DNA from: Gammaproteobacteria bacterium CG22_combo_CG10-13_8_21_14_all_40_8
Lineage (GTDB): Bacteria; Pseudomonadota; Gammaproteobacteria; Enterobacterales; GCA-002770795
Direction: 5' to 3'
NCBI GenBank assembly: GCA_002770795.1
Contig: PCTP01000074.1
Coordinates: forward strand, 1-22,256
Length of the DNA: 22,256 nt
Positions 1 through 7,663 of this stretch are shown piece by piece; the first letter of the stretch is position 1; each line of letters opens with the position of its first letter. A program made the translations under genes and the position numbers. Under the pieces are notes generated by a model. That model did no database searches. It saw only the letters and a list, made by a program, of their open reading frames with translations, and was not told the origin of the DNA.

Positions 1-23
1 AAATAGTTTTTTAAAGATCAATG

Positions 24-52
24 AACCACAGAGGACATAGAGAACACCGAGG
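24..52. repeat. Possible dispersed-repeat fragment (purine-rich CACAGAG-like)
   Basis: The stretch contains CCACAGAGGACATAGAG followed by AGAACACCGAG, a short degenerate tandem of a CACAGAGAA-like unit. Similar purine-rich tracts recur between genes in many environmental bacterial genomes. Only one copy is visible here, so repeat status is inferred from that resemblance. The rest of positions 1-231, downstream of thiI, shows no convincing gene. It does contain a weak imperfect hairpin (arms 151-158 and 168-175). Confidence 0.25.
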
Positions 53-231
53 GTTTAGTAGTCTATTAGCTAGAAGGTTTAAAGTGTGTGTCCACAAGGC
101 ATCTTCAGTAAAGTGGTGCAATGACTAAATCATTAGCAAAACAAATAGCACAAGCGGTAACCCGCGCACTGCTTGTAAGCATAATTAACCAGGCAAGGCA
201 TGCGGATGCTCGCGGCGATAGTTTGGAATGG

Positions 232-1692
232 TTACTGCTTCGGTGCTCGATAGACCTTCACTTGAGGGAAGCCTTTTTCATGAAGTTCCTGAGCTTGCAT
301 TTCACTCATCACTCCATGATCACAATAAAGAAGGTATTGTTGGTCCTGTTCTAGCTTAGGAAATTTTCTATTCAATTCAAAGAATGGGATTTTGACAATT
401 TTGTTACTCGTCAAAAACAATGGTTTCTTCTCTTCTTCCTCGGGATGACGGATATCAATAATTACATCGGTGTGAGAAGGGGTGGAAACTCTTTCTATTT
501 GATCCAGAGACTTCACTGAGTCCATAACCTGATCGATGGTGGTAATCTCTGTCTTCTTGATCGCATCCATCAATACATCAAAATTAAACCGAGCCTCTTC
601 AGCCTCAATTTTATCCATTCTTGCAGCAGTTGTCGGTCTATCTGAGATCACACCGCAATACTCAGGCATGGTACGAGCGAAATGTTCAGTGCCAATTTGA
701 CGCGCCATCGCAATAATATCTTCCTTATCCGTGGTGGCTAATGGACGAACCACCAACATATTGCTGATCTGATCGATTACAGACAAATTTGTCATGGTCT
801 GACTAGAGACCTGAGCAATAGCTTCTCCCGTGACCAATGCAGGAATGCTACTTTCCTTGGCAAGAATTTGTGCCGCTCTGATCATTAACCTTTTTAAAAT
901 GACACCACGCATACTATGGTGAACCTGTGTCAACAACTCCTCAACAACGGGTTGAAAGGGGACGGAGAAAAATCGAGTTCGTGAAGAACTCCCAAATTTC
1001 TTCCAAATAAAGTGGGAAACCTGTTTGACGCCAACCTCATGGGCTATGCCACCTAAATTGAAGAAACAAAAATGAGTGCGAATCCCCCTTTTTAACATTA
1101 AATAACTGGCCACTGTAGAATCATAACCACCAGAAATCAATGAGAGACAAGAATCTTGCGTACCAAGAGGAAATCCACCCAACCCTTTATATCTATTGGC
1201 GATGGCATATAGCTGCTTATCTCTAATTTCTATTAAAACCGTGATCTCTGGATGGTGCAAATCCACTTTGGCATTTTTGCTCTGAGTGAACAATGCACCG
1301 CCAACCTGTTGCTCTAATTCATGCGAGTTGAAGCTATGTCTTCCTGCTCTTTTAGCGCGAACACAAAATGTTTTACCTTCAATCTGCGGCAAATAGTTTT
1401 GCACACAAATTTCAATGAGGTTTTCAAAGCTGGTAAATTCAAATTGTTGAGTATTAAAAAAATGATGAATTCCGGGAGTACATTGCAAAATATCAATCAC
1501 TTGTTGTTGTTGTGATTCACTAAGCCCTTTGGTTTCAACTTCCAAACGATCCCAAGTACCAGACACCACAACGTTTTCGTAAAAATCACGCAACACTGCG
1601 CGTAAATTTTTACGCAATTGTCCAATCATACGTTGTCTAACGGGACGGCTTTTAACAATAATCTCAGGAAATAACTTAATAACCAGTTTCAC
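232..1692 (-). CDS. thiI: tRNA 4-thiouridine synthase / thiazole sulfurtransferase ThiI
   Basis: ThiI adenylates U8 of tRNA and transfers persulfide sulfur from IscS to make 4-thiouridine; in gammaproteobacteria it also feeds sulfur to thiamine thiazole synthesis. The 486 residues nearly match the E. coli length (482). Visible parts are an N-terminal ferredoxin-like/THUMP region (about 1-165), the PP-loop SGGYDS at 187-192 in the adenylation domain, Cys346 in EYCGVIS, and a C-terminal rhodanese domain (about 400-486) with Cys457 in YCDHGVMS. Cys346 and Cys457 match the E. coli pair (344/456) that forms a disulfide during catalysis. The start is GTG: an in-frame TGA lies three codons upstream, and the N-terminus MKLVIKLFPEI aligns with E. 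coli MKFIIKLFPEI. A GGGTGA ribosome-binding site precedes it. The rhodanese domain suggests both functions are present. It is transcribed alone, divergent from the DUF885 gene. Confidence 0.97.
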   Translation of the reverse strand: MKLVIKLFPEIIVKSRPVRQRMIGQLRKNLRAVLRDFYENVVVSGTWDRLEVETKGLSESQQQQVIDILQCTPGIHHFFNTQQFEFTSFENLIEICVQNYLPQIEGKTFCVRAKRAGRHSFNSHELEQQVGGALFTQSKNAKVDLHHPEITVLIEIRDKQLYAIANRYKGLGGFPLGTQDSCLSLISGGYDSTVASYLMLKRGIRTHFCFFNLGGIAHEVGVKQVSHFIWKKFGSSSRTRFFSVPFQPVVEELLTQVHHSMRGVILKRLMIRAAQILAKESSIPALVTGEAIAQVSSQTMTNLSVIDQISNMLVVRPLATTDKEDIIAMARQIGTEHFARTMPEYCGVISDRPTTAARMDKIEAEEARFNFDVLMDAIKKTEITTIDQVMDSVKSLDQIERVSTPSHTDVIIDIRHPEEEEKKPLFLTSNKIVKIPFFELNRKFPKLEQDQQYLLYCDHGVMSEMQAQELHEKGFPQVKVYRAPKQ

Positions 1693-1725
1693 AAATATTC
1701 ACCCAAAAGTCATTCAATGAGGCTA

Positions 1726-1731
1726 ATTATA
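1726..1731 (-). promoter_or_regulatory. Candidate -10 box for thiI
   Basis: The minus strand reads TATAAT 34 bases before the thiI GTG start. The hexamer at a 17-bp spacing upstream is TGGGAG, a poor -35 match, so only the -10 is supported. Confidence 0.35.
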
Positions 1732-1834
1732 CGGGATTCCTAGCAACTCTCCCATTAAAAATTCCTGAATGAGCTAAATACACCATAATATCCTTCTTCT
1801 TAAGATATCCGTTTTATTTCTAAAGCATTTCTAC

Positions 1835-1862
1835 TTGAAGTCTACACAAAACAAGGTATTCT
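1835..1862 (+). promoter_or_regulatory. Candidate promoter for the DUF885 gene
   Basis: TTGAAG (1835-1840) and TATTCT (1857-1862) are separated by 16 bp, and the -10 lies 36 bases before the ATG at 1899. Each hexamer matches consensus at four of six positions. The region is intergenic between two divergent genes, where a promoter is expected. Confidence 0.35.
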
Positions 1863-1898
1863 TGGTGGTGATCATTCTAAAATCTTGTGGAGTTGTTG

Positions 1899-3731
1899 AT
1901 GAAATTTAGCCGATCTCTTTTCATGTTATCAGGCATGCTTTTAATTTGTGCCAATAATGTACTGGCAAAACACATTACTGGAAGCCATTATGTACGCCAA
2001 ATTCAGCAGGTTATTCGTCAAATTAATGTCGATGAAAACTCAAAATTAGATACTATTTTAAATCAATACTATCAGTACAATCTTGCACAATCTCCGAGCA
2101 ACGCTACCTATGAGGGAGTGAATGATTATGATGATCATTGGGCAGATCTCACACCTGTGGCTCAAAATGCCAGAAACACCTCGATTCAAAAAACCCTTGA
2201 GGTTTTGAATAAATTAAATCAAAAGAAACTCGATACCGATCATCTGCTGAACTTACAATTATTAAGCTTGTTATTAAACCACCAAGTTGAGGGACTTACA
2301 TTTCCACAAGATTTACTGCCCATTAACCAAATGGGTGGAATACAACGCTTTATACCCTCCACCTTAGCCATGATGCCTACCAGAAACCATCATGATTATG
2401 AAAATATTCTAGCTCGACTCAAAGATATGCCTAGATTCATTGAGGAAGTACGTGCAGAATTAAAAGAAGGTCTTGCTCAAAACATCACACCACCTCAAAT
2501 CACTTTAAGAGATGTTCAAAGACAGATAAAAACGATTATTCCTGACGATATTTGGCAGAGCCCATTGCTAAAAGCCTTTTCTCATTTTCCTGATACGATT
2601 CCCGATTTTGAACAAAAGTTATTGCGTGCCAAAGCCGCTAAAATTTATCGCAGTCAACTCATACCAGCTTGGAATAAATTTCTTCTTTATTTTGAAAAAG
2701 AATACCTACCCAATACCCGCCAAACTATTGCCCTAAAAGATCTACCTCAGGGAGAAGATTGGTACAATTGGTTAGTGAAAGGCTATACAACTACAGAGAT
2801 GACTCCAGCTCAAATTCATCAAATTGGCTTGGATGAAGTAAAACGAATTCATGCAGAAATGGAAGATGTGATCAAAAAAACAGATTTCAGTGGTACCTTT
2901 GATGAATTTTTGCAAGATCTACGCACCAACCCTAAGTTTTTCTATACAGATGAACAGTCACTGTTAATGGGTTATCGAAATATAGGAAAAATTATTGATG
3001 GCCAACTTCCCAAGTTTTTTTCACAGCTTCCTCGATTACCCTATGGCGTTGAACCCATTCCAGACAATGAAGCAAAATCTCAAACCACCGCTTATTATAG
3101 TGGTGGATCTTTGAAAGCAGGACGTTCAGGGACTTTTTTTGCAAATACCTATGCCTTAGACACCAGACCCAAATGGGAAATGAAACCTCTAACGCTACAT
3201 GAAGCCGTTCCTGGACATCATTTACAAATCTCATTGGCTCATGAGCTAGATAGCCTGGCTGATTTTCGAAAAAATGCGGACTTTACCGTGTTTGTTGAAG
3301 GCTGGGCACTTTATGCAGAAAAACTAGGCTATTCAATGGAACTTTATAAAGATCCTTATGACCAATTTGGACAGCTCACTTTTGAAATGTGGCGAGCAGT
3401 GCGACTCGTGGTGGATACAGGAATTCATGCCATGGGTTGGTCTCGCCAACAAGCAATAGATTTTTTCAAACAAAACTCCAGTAAATCGCTACACGATATT
3501 GAAGTCGAAATCGACCGTTATATCGTGTGGCCTGGACAAGCGCTGGCCTACAAAATAGGTCAACTTAAGATCAGTGCGTTAAAAGATAAGGCTAAGAAAC
3601 AGCTAGGTGATAAATTTGATATTCGTGAATTTCACCAAAAAGTCCTTGAAAATGGAGCCATTCCTTTAAGCACCTTACAACAAAAAATTGATCAATGGCT
3701 TTTAACCAAAAGCATTAAAACCTCAAAATGA
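1899..3731 (+). CDS. Secreted DUF885-family predicted zinc metallopeptidase
   Basis: This 610-residue exported protein belongs to the DUF885 family, whose members are predicted zinc-dependent peptidases of unsettled substrate. The first 23 residues form a signal peptide (MKFSRSLF, a hydrophobic run, then NNVLA) with a likely signal peptidase I cut before KHITG. No lipobox cysteine is placed correctly, so a soluble periplasmic or secreted protein is expected. The family signature HEAVPGHH is at 434-441, and FVEGWALYAE at 465-474 supplies a conserved glutamate, probably a zinc ligand or catalytic residue. The ATG at 1899 is preferred over an in-frame GTG at 1887 because GGAG at 1889-1892 sits six bases before the ATG. 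The gene converges on rlmC and overlaps its 3' end by 40 bp. Family assignment is confident; physiological substrate is unknown. Confidence 0.9.
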   Translation: MKFSRSLFMLSGMLLICANNVLAKHITGSHYVRQIQQVIRQINVDENSKLDTILNQYYQYNLAQSPSNATYEGVNDYDDHWADLTPVAQNARNTSIQKTLEVLNKLNQKKLDTDHLLNLQLLSLLLNHQVEGLTFPQDLLPINQMGGIQRFIPSTLAMMPTRNHHDYENILARLKDMPRFIEEVRAELKEGLAQNITPPQITLRDVQRQIKTIIPDDIWQSPLLKAFSHFPDTIPDFEQKLLRAKAAKIYRSQLIPAWNKFLLYFEKEYLPNTRQTIALKDLPQGEDWYNWLVKGYTTTEMTPAQIHQIGLDEVKRIHAEMEDVIKKTDFSGTFDEFLQDLRTNPKFFYTDEQSLLMGYRNIGKIIDGQLPKFFSQLPRLPYGVEPIPDNEAKSQTTAYYSGGSLKAGRSGTFFANTYALDTRPKWEMKPLTLHEAVPGHHLQISLAHELDSLADFRKNADFTVFVEGWALYAEKLGYSMELYKDPYDQFGQLTFEMWRAVRLVVDTGIHAMGWSRQQAIDFFKQNSSKSLHDIEVEIDRYIVWPGQALAYKIGQLKISALKDKAKKQLGDKFDIREFHQKVLENGAIPLSTLQQKIDQWLLTKSIKTSK

Positions 3732-4873
3732 TCGGTATGGGGAAACATATCAAATAGCTGCACTTTCGCTATTTGATATTGTGCGCATAGGGTTTGCAGA
3801 TCTAAAGCTGCCGAATCCGGATTACAGCTAGAATAGAGGATGGTTTCTGGTGCAAGGGTTAACAATAATTGCACCAAATCGCGCCCTAATCCGCGCCGGG
3901 GTGGATTGACTATCACCACATCAGGTGACTTTTGCTGAACATAACTTAGTGCAAAATCCGCCGAATCAAAAGTTTTGAATAAGACCGATTTAAGACCCAT
4001 TTTAGTTGCAGATAATTCCGCACATGCAATTGCCTCTGCCTCAATTTCGATACCAGTCAACTGGGTATTTTCTGAAGAACAATGCAATCCAAAGCCTCCT
4101 ACTCCACAAAATAAATCCCAAATAGACTTCACCTGTCCTTCATTACTTTCATTAACTCGTTCTTCAACCCATTCTCTAGCGGTTTGATAAAGTTTTGCTG
4201 CAACTTGCGGATTGGTTTGAAAAAAACTTTTGGATCGAATATATAAGGGCACATCATTGAAACGCTCTTCAAGCCGAGTATTTTCTGTTAGGAAAATTTC
4301 TTGATCCCCTTCCAAAATAGCCATATGAATTGGTTGAATATTCACGGAGACAACTTTTATTTTGGGAAACGCCTGCAATAGTTGAGGCAAAACTCGTTGG
4401 ATCCGTTCAATGGCTTGAGTCGAACGTAGAACAAAGCGCAATAAAAATTCACCCTGAATTTCACTGCGACTTAGTAAAATATACTTTAACTCTCCCTTTG
4501 ATTTATTGAGTTGATAAGGCGGAATACCCGCTTGTTGCACAAATTTTTGCAAACGCTGTAGCAACAGTTGCATGTCCAATGGATATAAAACGCAATCACA
4601 TAAACTCACTGGCACCCCACTAGGACTTAAGATCCCTAAAATAGGCTGGTGAGCTGCTCCCAATACCACCATTTTAGCCTTATTACGAAATCCCTGATCT
4701 TTTCCTGAAACAGGAGGAGACCAATTGGCCACCGCATAATCTTGTAACAATGTCGCTAACTTCTGTGATTTTGCTTCAAGTTGCTGAACCATGGGTAAGC
4801 GAATATGCGGGCAAGAAATGCATTGGTTTGTCTCAAAATGATGACATTTCATCGCTATTTTTTCGTCATTCAT
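3692..4873 (-). CDS. rlmC: 23S rRNA (uracil-747-C5)-methyltransferase RlmC
   Basis: RlmC (RumB) transfers a methyl group from S-adenosylmethionine to C5 of U747 in 23S rRNA. The protein has 393 residues and aligns along its length with E. coli RlmC (375). Four cysteines placed as in E. coli, C10, C18, C21 and C94, would bind the 4Fe-4S cluster. The SAM-binding motif DLFCGVGGFGLHC is at 253-265, VNPPRRGLG at 322-330, and the catalytic nucleophile is Cys350 in YSSCNPD. The C-terminal VQLFDMFPHTDHFEVL is the usual family ending. A second in-frame ATG (Met8) aligns with the E. coli start. Neither start has a strong ribosome-binding site, so the N-terminal seven residues are uncertain. The last 40 bp overlap the convergent DUF885 gene. 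The related RlmD and TrmA are less likely given the continuous match to RlmC. Confidence 0.96.
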   Translation of the reverse strand: MNDEKIAMKCHHFETNQCISCPHIRLPMVQQLEAKSQKLATLLQDYAVANWSPPVSGKDQGFRNKAKMVVLGAAHQPILGILSPSGVPVSLCDCVLYPLDMQLLLQRLQKFVQQAGIPPYQLNKSKGELKYILLSRSEIQGEFLLRFVLRSTQAIERIQRVLPQLLQAFPKIKVVSVNIQPIHMAILEGDQEIFLTENTRLEERFNDVPLYIRSKSFFQTNPQVAAKLYQTAREWVEERVNESNEGQVKSIWDLFCGVGGFGLHCSSENTQLTGIEIEAEAIACAELSATKMGLKSVLFKTFDSADFALSYVQQKSPDVVIVNPPRRGLGRDLVQLLLTLAPETILYSSCNPDSAALDLQTLCAQYQIAKVQLFDMFPHTDHFEVLMLLVKSH

Positions 4874-5002
4874 GGTTCTTTAAGCATTTCTCTAAAATGA
4901 TAGACATTTAGTTTGATGATTTTTTATCCGGATTGACCACATTAACCAAAGAAATACCATTGTCGCCAGAAGGAATATACAGGTGGTATGGTTAGGAGTA
5001 CT

Positions 5003-5029
5003 AAAAATAGACAGCCCTAGGAGCCTGTC
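5003..5029 (-). terminator. Rho-independent terminator for serA
   Basis: On the minus strand, about 40 bases after the serA stop, GACAGGC and GCTGTC pair as a six-bp stem with one bulged G around the loop TCCTAGG. TATTTTT follows. Stem plus T-run, placed just after the gene, fits an intrinsic terminator of modest strength. The rest of 4874-5067 shows nothing definite. Confidence 0.5.
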
Positions 5030-5067
5030 CGAGAATAGACTGATATTTTCTCACTAGCGCCATAATA

Positions 5068-6297
5068 TTAATACAAAATTCTAGATCGCAAAGTGCCAGG
5101 AATTAATTTAAGTTTTTCTAAAATATTCTCATCTGACTCTCTATCAATATCTGTGACCACATAACCAATATCTTCATAGGTTTGTAGATATTGTGCGGTA
5201 ATATTGATGGACTCTTCAGAGAATAACTCGTTGATTTGACTGAGCACACCGGGTTTATTTTTATGGACATGTAGCAGTCTATAATTACCCGTATGGGTTG
5301 GAAGAGCCACTTGTGGGAAGTTGACCGCGCCAATAGTTGAACCATTATTCGAATAATGAATTAATTTCTCAGCGACTTCGATGCCAATATTGGCCTGAGC
5401 TTCAAGGGTGCTACCACCAATATGGGGAGTTAATATCACATTATCAAAGGGAATCAGTTCTGAAAGAAACTCCTGTTGATTAGAGGAGGGTTCAACAGGG
5501 AAAACATCCACTGCCGCTCCCGCAACCTTTTTTTGTTGTAATGCCTTAACTAAGGCAGGAATTTCTATCACCGATCCTCTGGAAGCATTGATAACAATGG
5601 CCTCATCTTTCAAAAGTCCTATATTTTCATGGTTGAGTAAATTCTTAGTTTGTGGCGTTTCTGGAACGTGGAAGGTGACAATATTCGCTTGAGCAAACAA
5701 CTGCTCCATGCTTGCTACTGCTTGAGCATTTCCAAGAGATAGCTTTTTCAAAATATCAAAAAAAATAACCTGCATACCAAGAGATTCAGCCAGCAATCCC
5801 AATTGAGTACCAATGTGACCATAGCCCACAATACCCAAGGTTTTTCCTCTGGCTTCATGAGAACCTTTGGCCGTTTTCAGCCATTGCCCACGATGGGCCG
5901 CAGCATTTTTTTCAGGTATGCCTCGGATCAACAACAACATTTCACCTAAAACCAATTCTGCCACACTTCGAGTATTCGCAAAGGGCGCATTAAAGACGGG
6001 CACGCCATGCGATCTTGCAGCGGCCAAATCAACCTGATTAGTGCCAATACAAAAACAACCAATTGCCGCTAGCTTGGGTGCATGATTTAGAATATCCAAG
6101 GTAATTTTAGTGCGCGAACGTATGCCTACAAAATTGGCATCCGCTAACACGGCTTTCAACTCTTCATCGGAAAGCGCTTTGTCATAGCACTCTATTTGGG
6201 TATATCCATCATCTTTGAAAAGTTGCGGGGCATTGCTATGCAAGCCTTCCAGAAGAACCACTTTAATTTTAGATTTATGTATAGAAGTTTGACTCAT
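5068..6297 (-). CDS. serA: D-3-phosphoglycerate dehydrogenase SerA
   Basis: SerA oxidises 3-phosphoglycerate to 3-phosphohydroxypyruvate with NAD+, the first step of serine synthesis, in the cytoplasm. The protein has 409 residues (E. coli 410). The NAD-binding motif GIVGYGHIGTQLG spans 155-167. The catalytic set is Arg240 (NASRG), Glu269 (PVEP) and His292 (TPHIGGST). CFCIGTNQVDL and FNAPFANTRSVAEL are typical substrate-domain blocks. A C-terminal ACT domain (about 339-409, starting RLLHVHKNKPGVL) is the serine-binding allosteric module, so feedback inhibition by serine is expected. The ATG is preceded by GGTGAG at a good distance. The gene follows hppD on the same strand but is separated from it by about 210 bases with a hairpin, so it is probably transcribed separately. 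There is no sign of serB or serC nearby. Confidence 0.97.
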   Translation of the reverse strand: MSQTSIHKSKIKVVLLEGLHSNAPQLFKDDGYTQIECYDKALSDEELKAVLADANFVGIRSRTKITLDILNHAPKLAAIGCFCIGTNQVDLAAARSHGVPVFNAPFANTRSVAELVLGEMLLLIRGIPEKNAAAHRGQWLKTAKGSHEARGKTLGIVGYGHIGTQLGLLAESLGMQVIFFDILKKLSLGNAQAVASMEQLFAQANIVTFHVPETPQTKNLLNHENIGLLKDEAIVINASRGSVIEIPALVKALQQKKVAGAAVDVFPVEPSSNQQEFLSELIPFDNVILTPHIGGSTLEAQANIGIEVAEKLIHYSNNGSTIGAVNFPQVALPTHTGNYRLLHVHKNKPGVLSQINELFSEESINITAQYLQTYEDIGYVVTDIDRESDENILEKLKLIPGTLRSRILY

Positions 6298-6318
6298 GAT
6301 AAACTCACCCGAAGAAAC

Positions 6319-6346
6319 TTAATAAAAAGAAACTTGTTAAAAACAA
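6319..6346 (-). promoter_or_regulatory. Weak candidate promoter for serA
   Basis: The minus strand reads TTGTTT, a 16-bp spacer, then TATTAA, ending about 22 bases before the serA ATG. Both hexamers are mediocre and the region is AT-rich, so chance is possible. Confidence 0.25.
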
Positions 6347-6416
6347 ACAATGAACAGAGCATAACGCGACAAGGCCTGTGGGAAAAGCAATTTTTTGAAG
6401 AATAAACGCGATTTTA

Positions 6417-6449
6417 AAAGATGACGGGCATTCCTTAGCCATCATCTTT
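6417..6449 (-). terminator. Hairpin after hppD, candidate terminator
   Basis: Arms 6417-6424 (AAAGATGA) and 6442-6449 (TCATCTTT) pair perfectly. A further three-bp GGC/GCC pairing lies inside a small internal loop. On the minus strand it lies about 60 bases after the hppD stop and runs into TTTTAAAA, a short T-run. A separate near-palindrome (TATACCC-CT-GGGTATA, 6468-6483) lies between it and hppD; its role is unknown. Confidence 0.45.
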
Positions 6450-6508
6450 CATTTGAGGTAGCACGAGTATACCCCTGGGTATATAAAAACAAGCAAAGAG
6501 ATTAAAAA

Positions 6509-7549
6509 CTAGAGCACACCACGTCTTGCTTGATCTCGTTCTATAGATTGGAATAAAGCAGTGAAATTACCTTCACCAAAACCTAAATTATTTTCACGCT
6601 GGATAATTTCGATAAAAATAGGTCCAAATAAGTTTTTGGTGAAAATCTGTAATAAATAGCCATCTTCATTCCCATCAACCAACACCTGATGATGTCGGAT
6701 TTTGTCACGATCTTCAGTCACCTGTGGTACGCGATCATAAATGGTATCATAATATTCAGGGATAATATCTAGTGTGCTAATTGAAGAACCTTCCATAGCA
6801 TCTAGAGAAGCAATAATATCCCTTGTACTAAAGGCTAAATGTTGTACGCCGGGGCCATTATAATGATCCAGATATTCATCAATTTGGTTGTTTTTGCTAC
6901 CTTTCCCCTCATTAATTGGGATACAAAAACTACCATCGGGTGAACGCAGGGCATAAGAAATTAATGCAGTTTTTGCCCCCTTGATATCGAAATAGCGAAC
7001 TTCATAAAAACCAAACACATTTTTATAAAAATCTGCCCATTTCTCCATGGTGCCTTGATAAACATTATTAGTGAGATGATCGACAGTCAAAAAGCCCTTC
7101 TCAGCGACAATATTGGGTTCAGCCAGGTTTTCAAAATCATCTTGGTAAATGCAGCCTTTATCGCCAAACTTTTCAATGAAATAAATCAAACTATCACCTA
7201 TTCCATATATGGCTGGATAAGGTAAGTCTTTCAATGCCTCCGCAGCAGGCTTCGCACCACGTTTTACCGCTTCTTCGAAAGCAAATTGTGCATTATCAAC
7301 GCGCCATCCCATTGAGCAAATCGCAGGCCCGTGAGATTTAGCAAACTCACTGGAAAAACCCGCCTTCTCTTTATTGAGAAGAAAATGAATACCATTTTGA
7401 TTGTAATAAAAAATTTCTTTTTGTTTGTGCTTTTTGAGTAAAGAAAAACCAAAATCGGTAAATATCTGATGCATATATTCATCATCAGGTGTGGCAAACT
7501 CTGTAAACTCAATGCCTCTAAGAGCCAATGGATTGGGTGCTTGGTTCAT
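6509..7549 (-). CDS. hppD: 4-hydroxyphenylpyruvate dioxygenase
   Basis: This non-haem Fe(II) enzyme converts 4-hydroxyphenylpyruvate to homogentisate in tyrosine degradation. The 346 residues match the bacterial length, and two vicinal-oxygen-chelate halves are visible. The expected iron ligands are His158 (VDHLTNNV), His237 (VQHLAFSTRD) and Glu314 (FIEIIQR). The C-terminal GFGEGNFTALFQSIERDQ is characteristic. Legionella homologues (legiolysin, Lly) are known for pigment formation through homogentisate oxidation. The ATG is preceded by TAAGG at 9 bases. The gene lies 114 bases downstream of hmgA on the same strand and is likely co-transcribed, though a hairpin lies between them. No maleylacetoacetate isomerase or fumarylacetoacetase follows in the window. 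Confidence 0.95.
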   Translation of the reverse strand: MNQAPNPLALRGIEFTEFATPDDEYMHQIFTDFGFSLLKKHKQKEIFYYNQNGIHFLLNKEKAGFSSEFAKSHGPAICSMGWRVDNAQFAFEEAVKRGAKPAAEALKDLPYPAIYGIGDSLIYFIEKFGDKGCIYQDDFENLAEPNIVAEKGFLTVDHLTNNVYQGTMEKWADFYKNVFGFYEVRYFDIKGAKTALISYALRSPDGSFCIPINEGKGSKNNQIDEYLDHYNGPGVQHLAFSTRDIIASLDAMEGSSISTLDIIPEYYDTIYDRVPQVTEDRDKIRHHQVLVDGNEDGYLLQIFTKNLFGPIFIEIIQRENNLGFGEGNFTALFQSIERDQARRGVL

Positions 7550-7586
7550 GGTTTTCTACCTTAGTTAAATGCTGTCTAAAAATTGT

Positions 7587-7603
7587 TCGACATACCCTGT
7601 CGA
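7587..7603 (-). promoter_or_regulatory. Hairpin/dyad between hmgA and hppD
   Basis: TCGACA and TGTCGA are perfect 6-bp arms around the five-base loop TACCC (minus strand GGGTA). On the minus strand ACAATTTTTAG follows, so it could act as a weak attenuator between hmgA and hppD; it could also be a protein-binding dyad. The sequence alone does not decide. Confidence 0.3.
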
Positions 7604-7663
7604 GTATTTGCTTACAGTTCTGCCACTTTACCCCTGTAGGTTTTCAGTGCAGATAATTCTTGG

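Noticed and set aside
121..354. Plus-strand open frame of 77 codons beside thiI
   Set aside because: Half of it is antisense to the conserved thiI rhodanese domain, it has no ribosome-binding site, and no known motif is visible.
1887..1898. GTG start for the DUF885 protein
   Set aside because: GGAG overlapping this GTG is correctly spaced for the ATG at 1899, which also begins a normal signal peptide.
5010..5029. GAGCCTGTCC stretch as an insertion-sequence end
   Set aside because: No transposase remnant or target duplication is seen; the bases are explained as one arm of the serA terminator hairpin.
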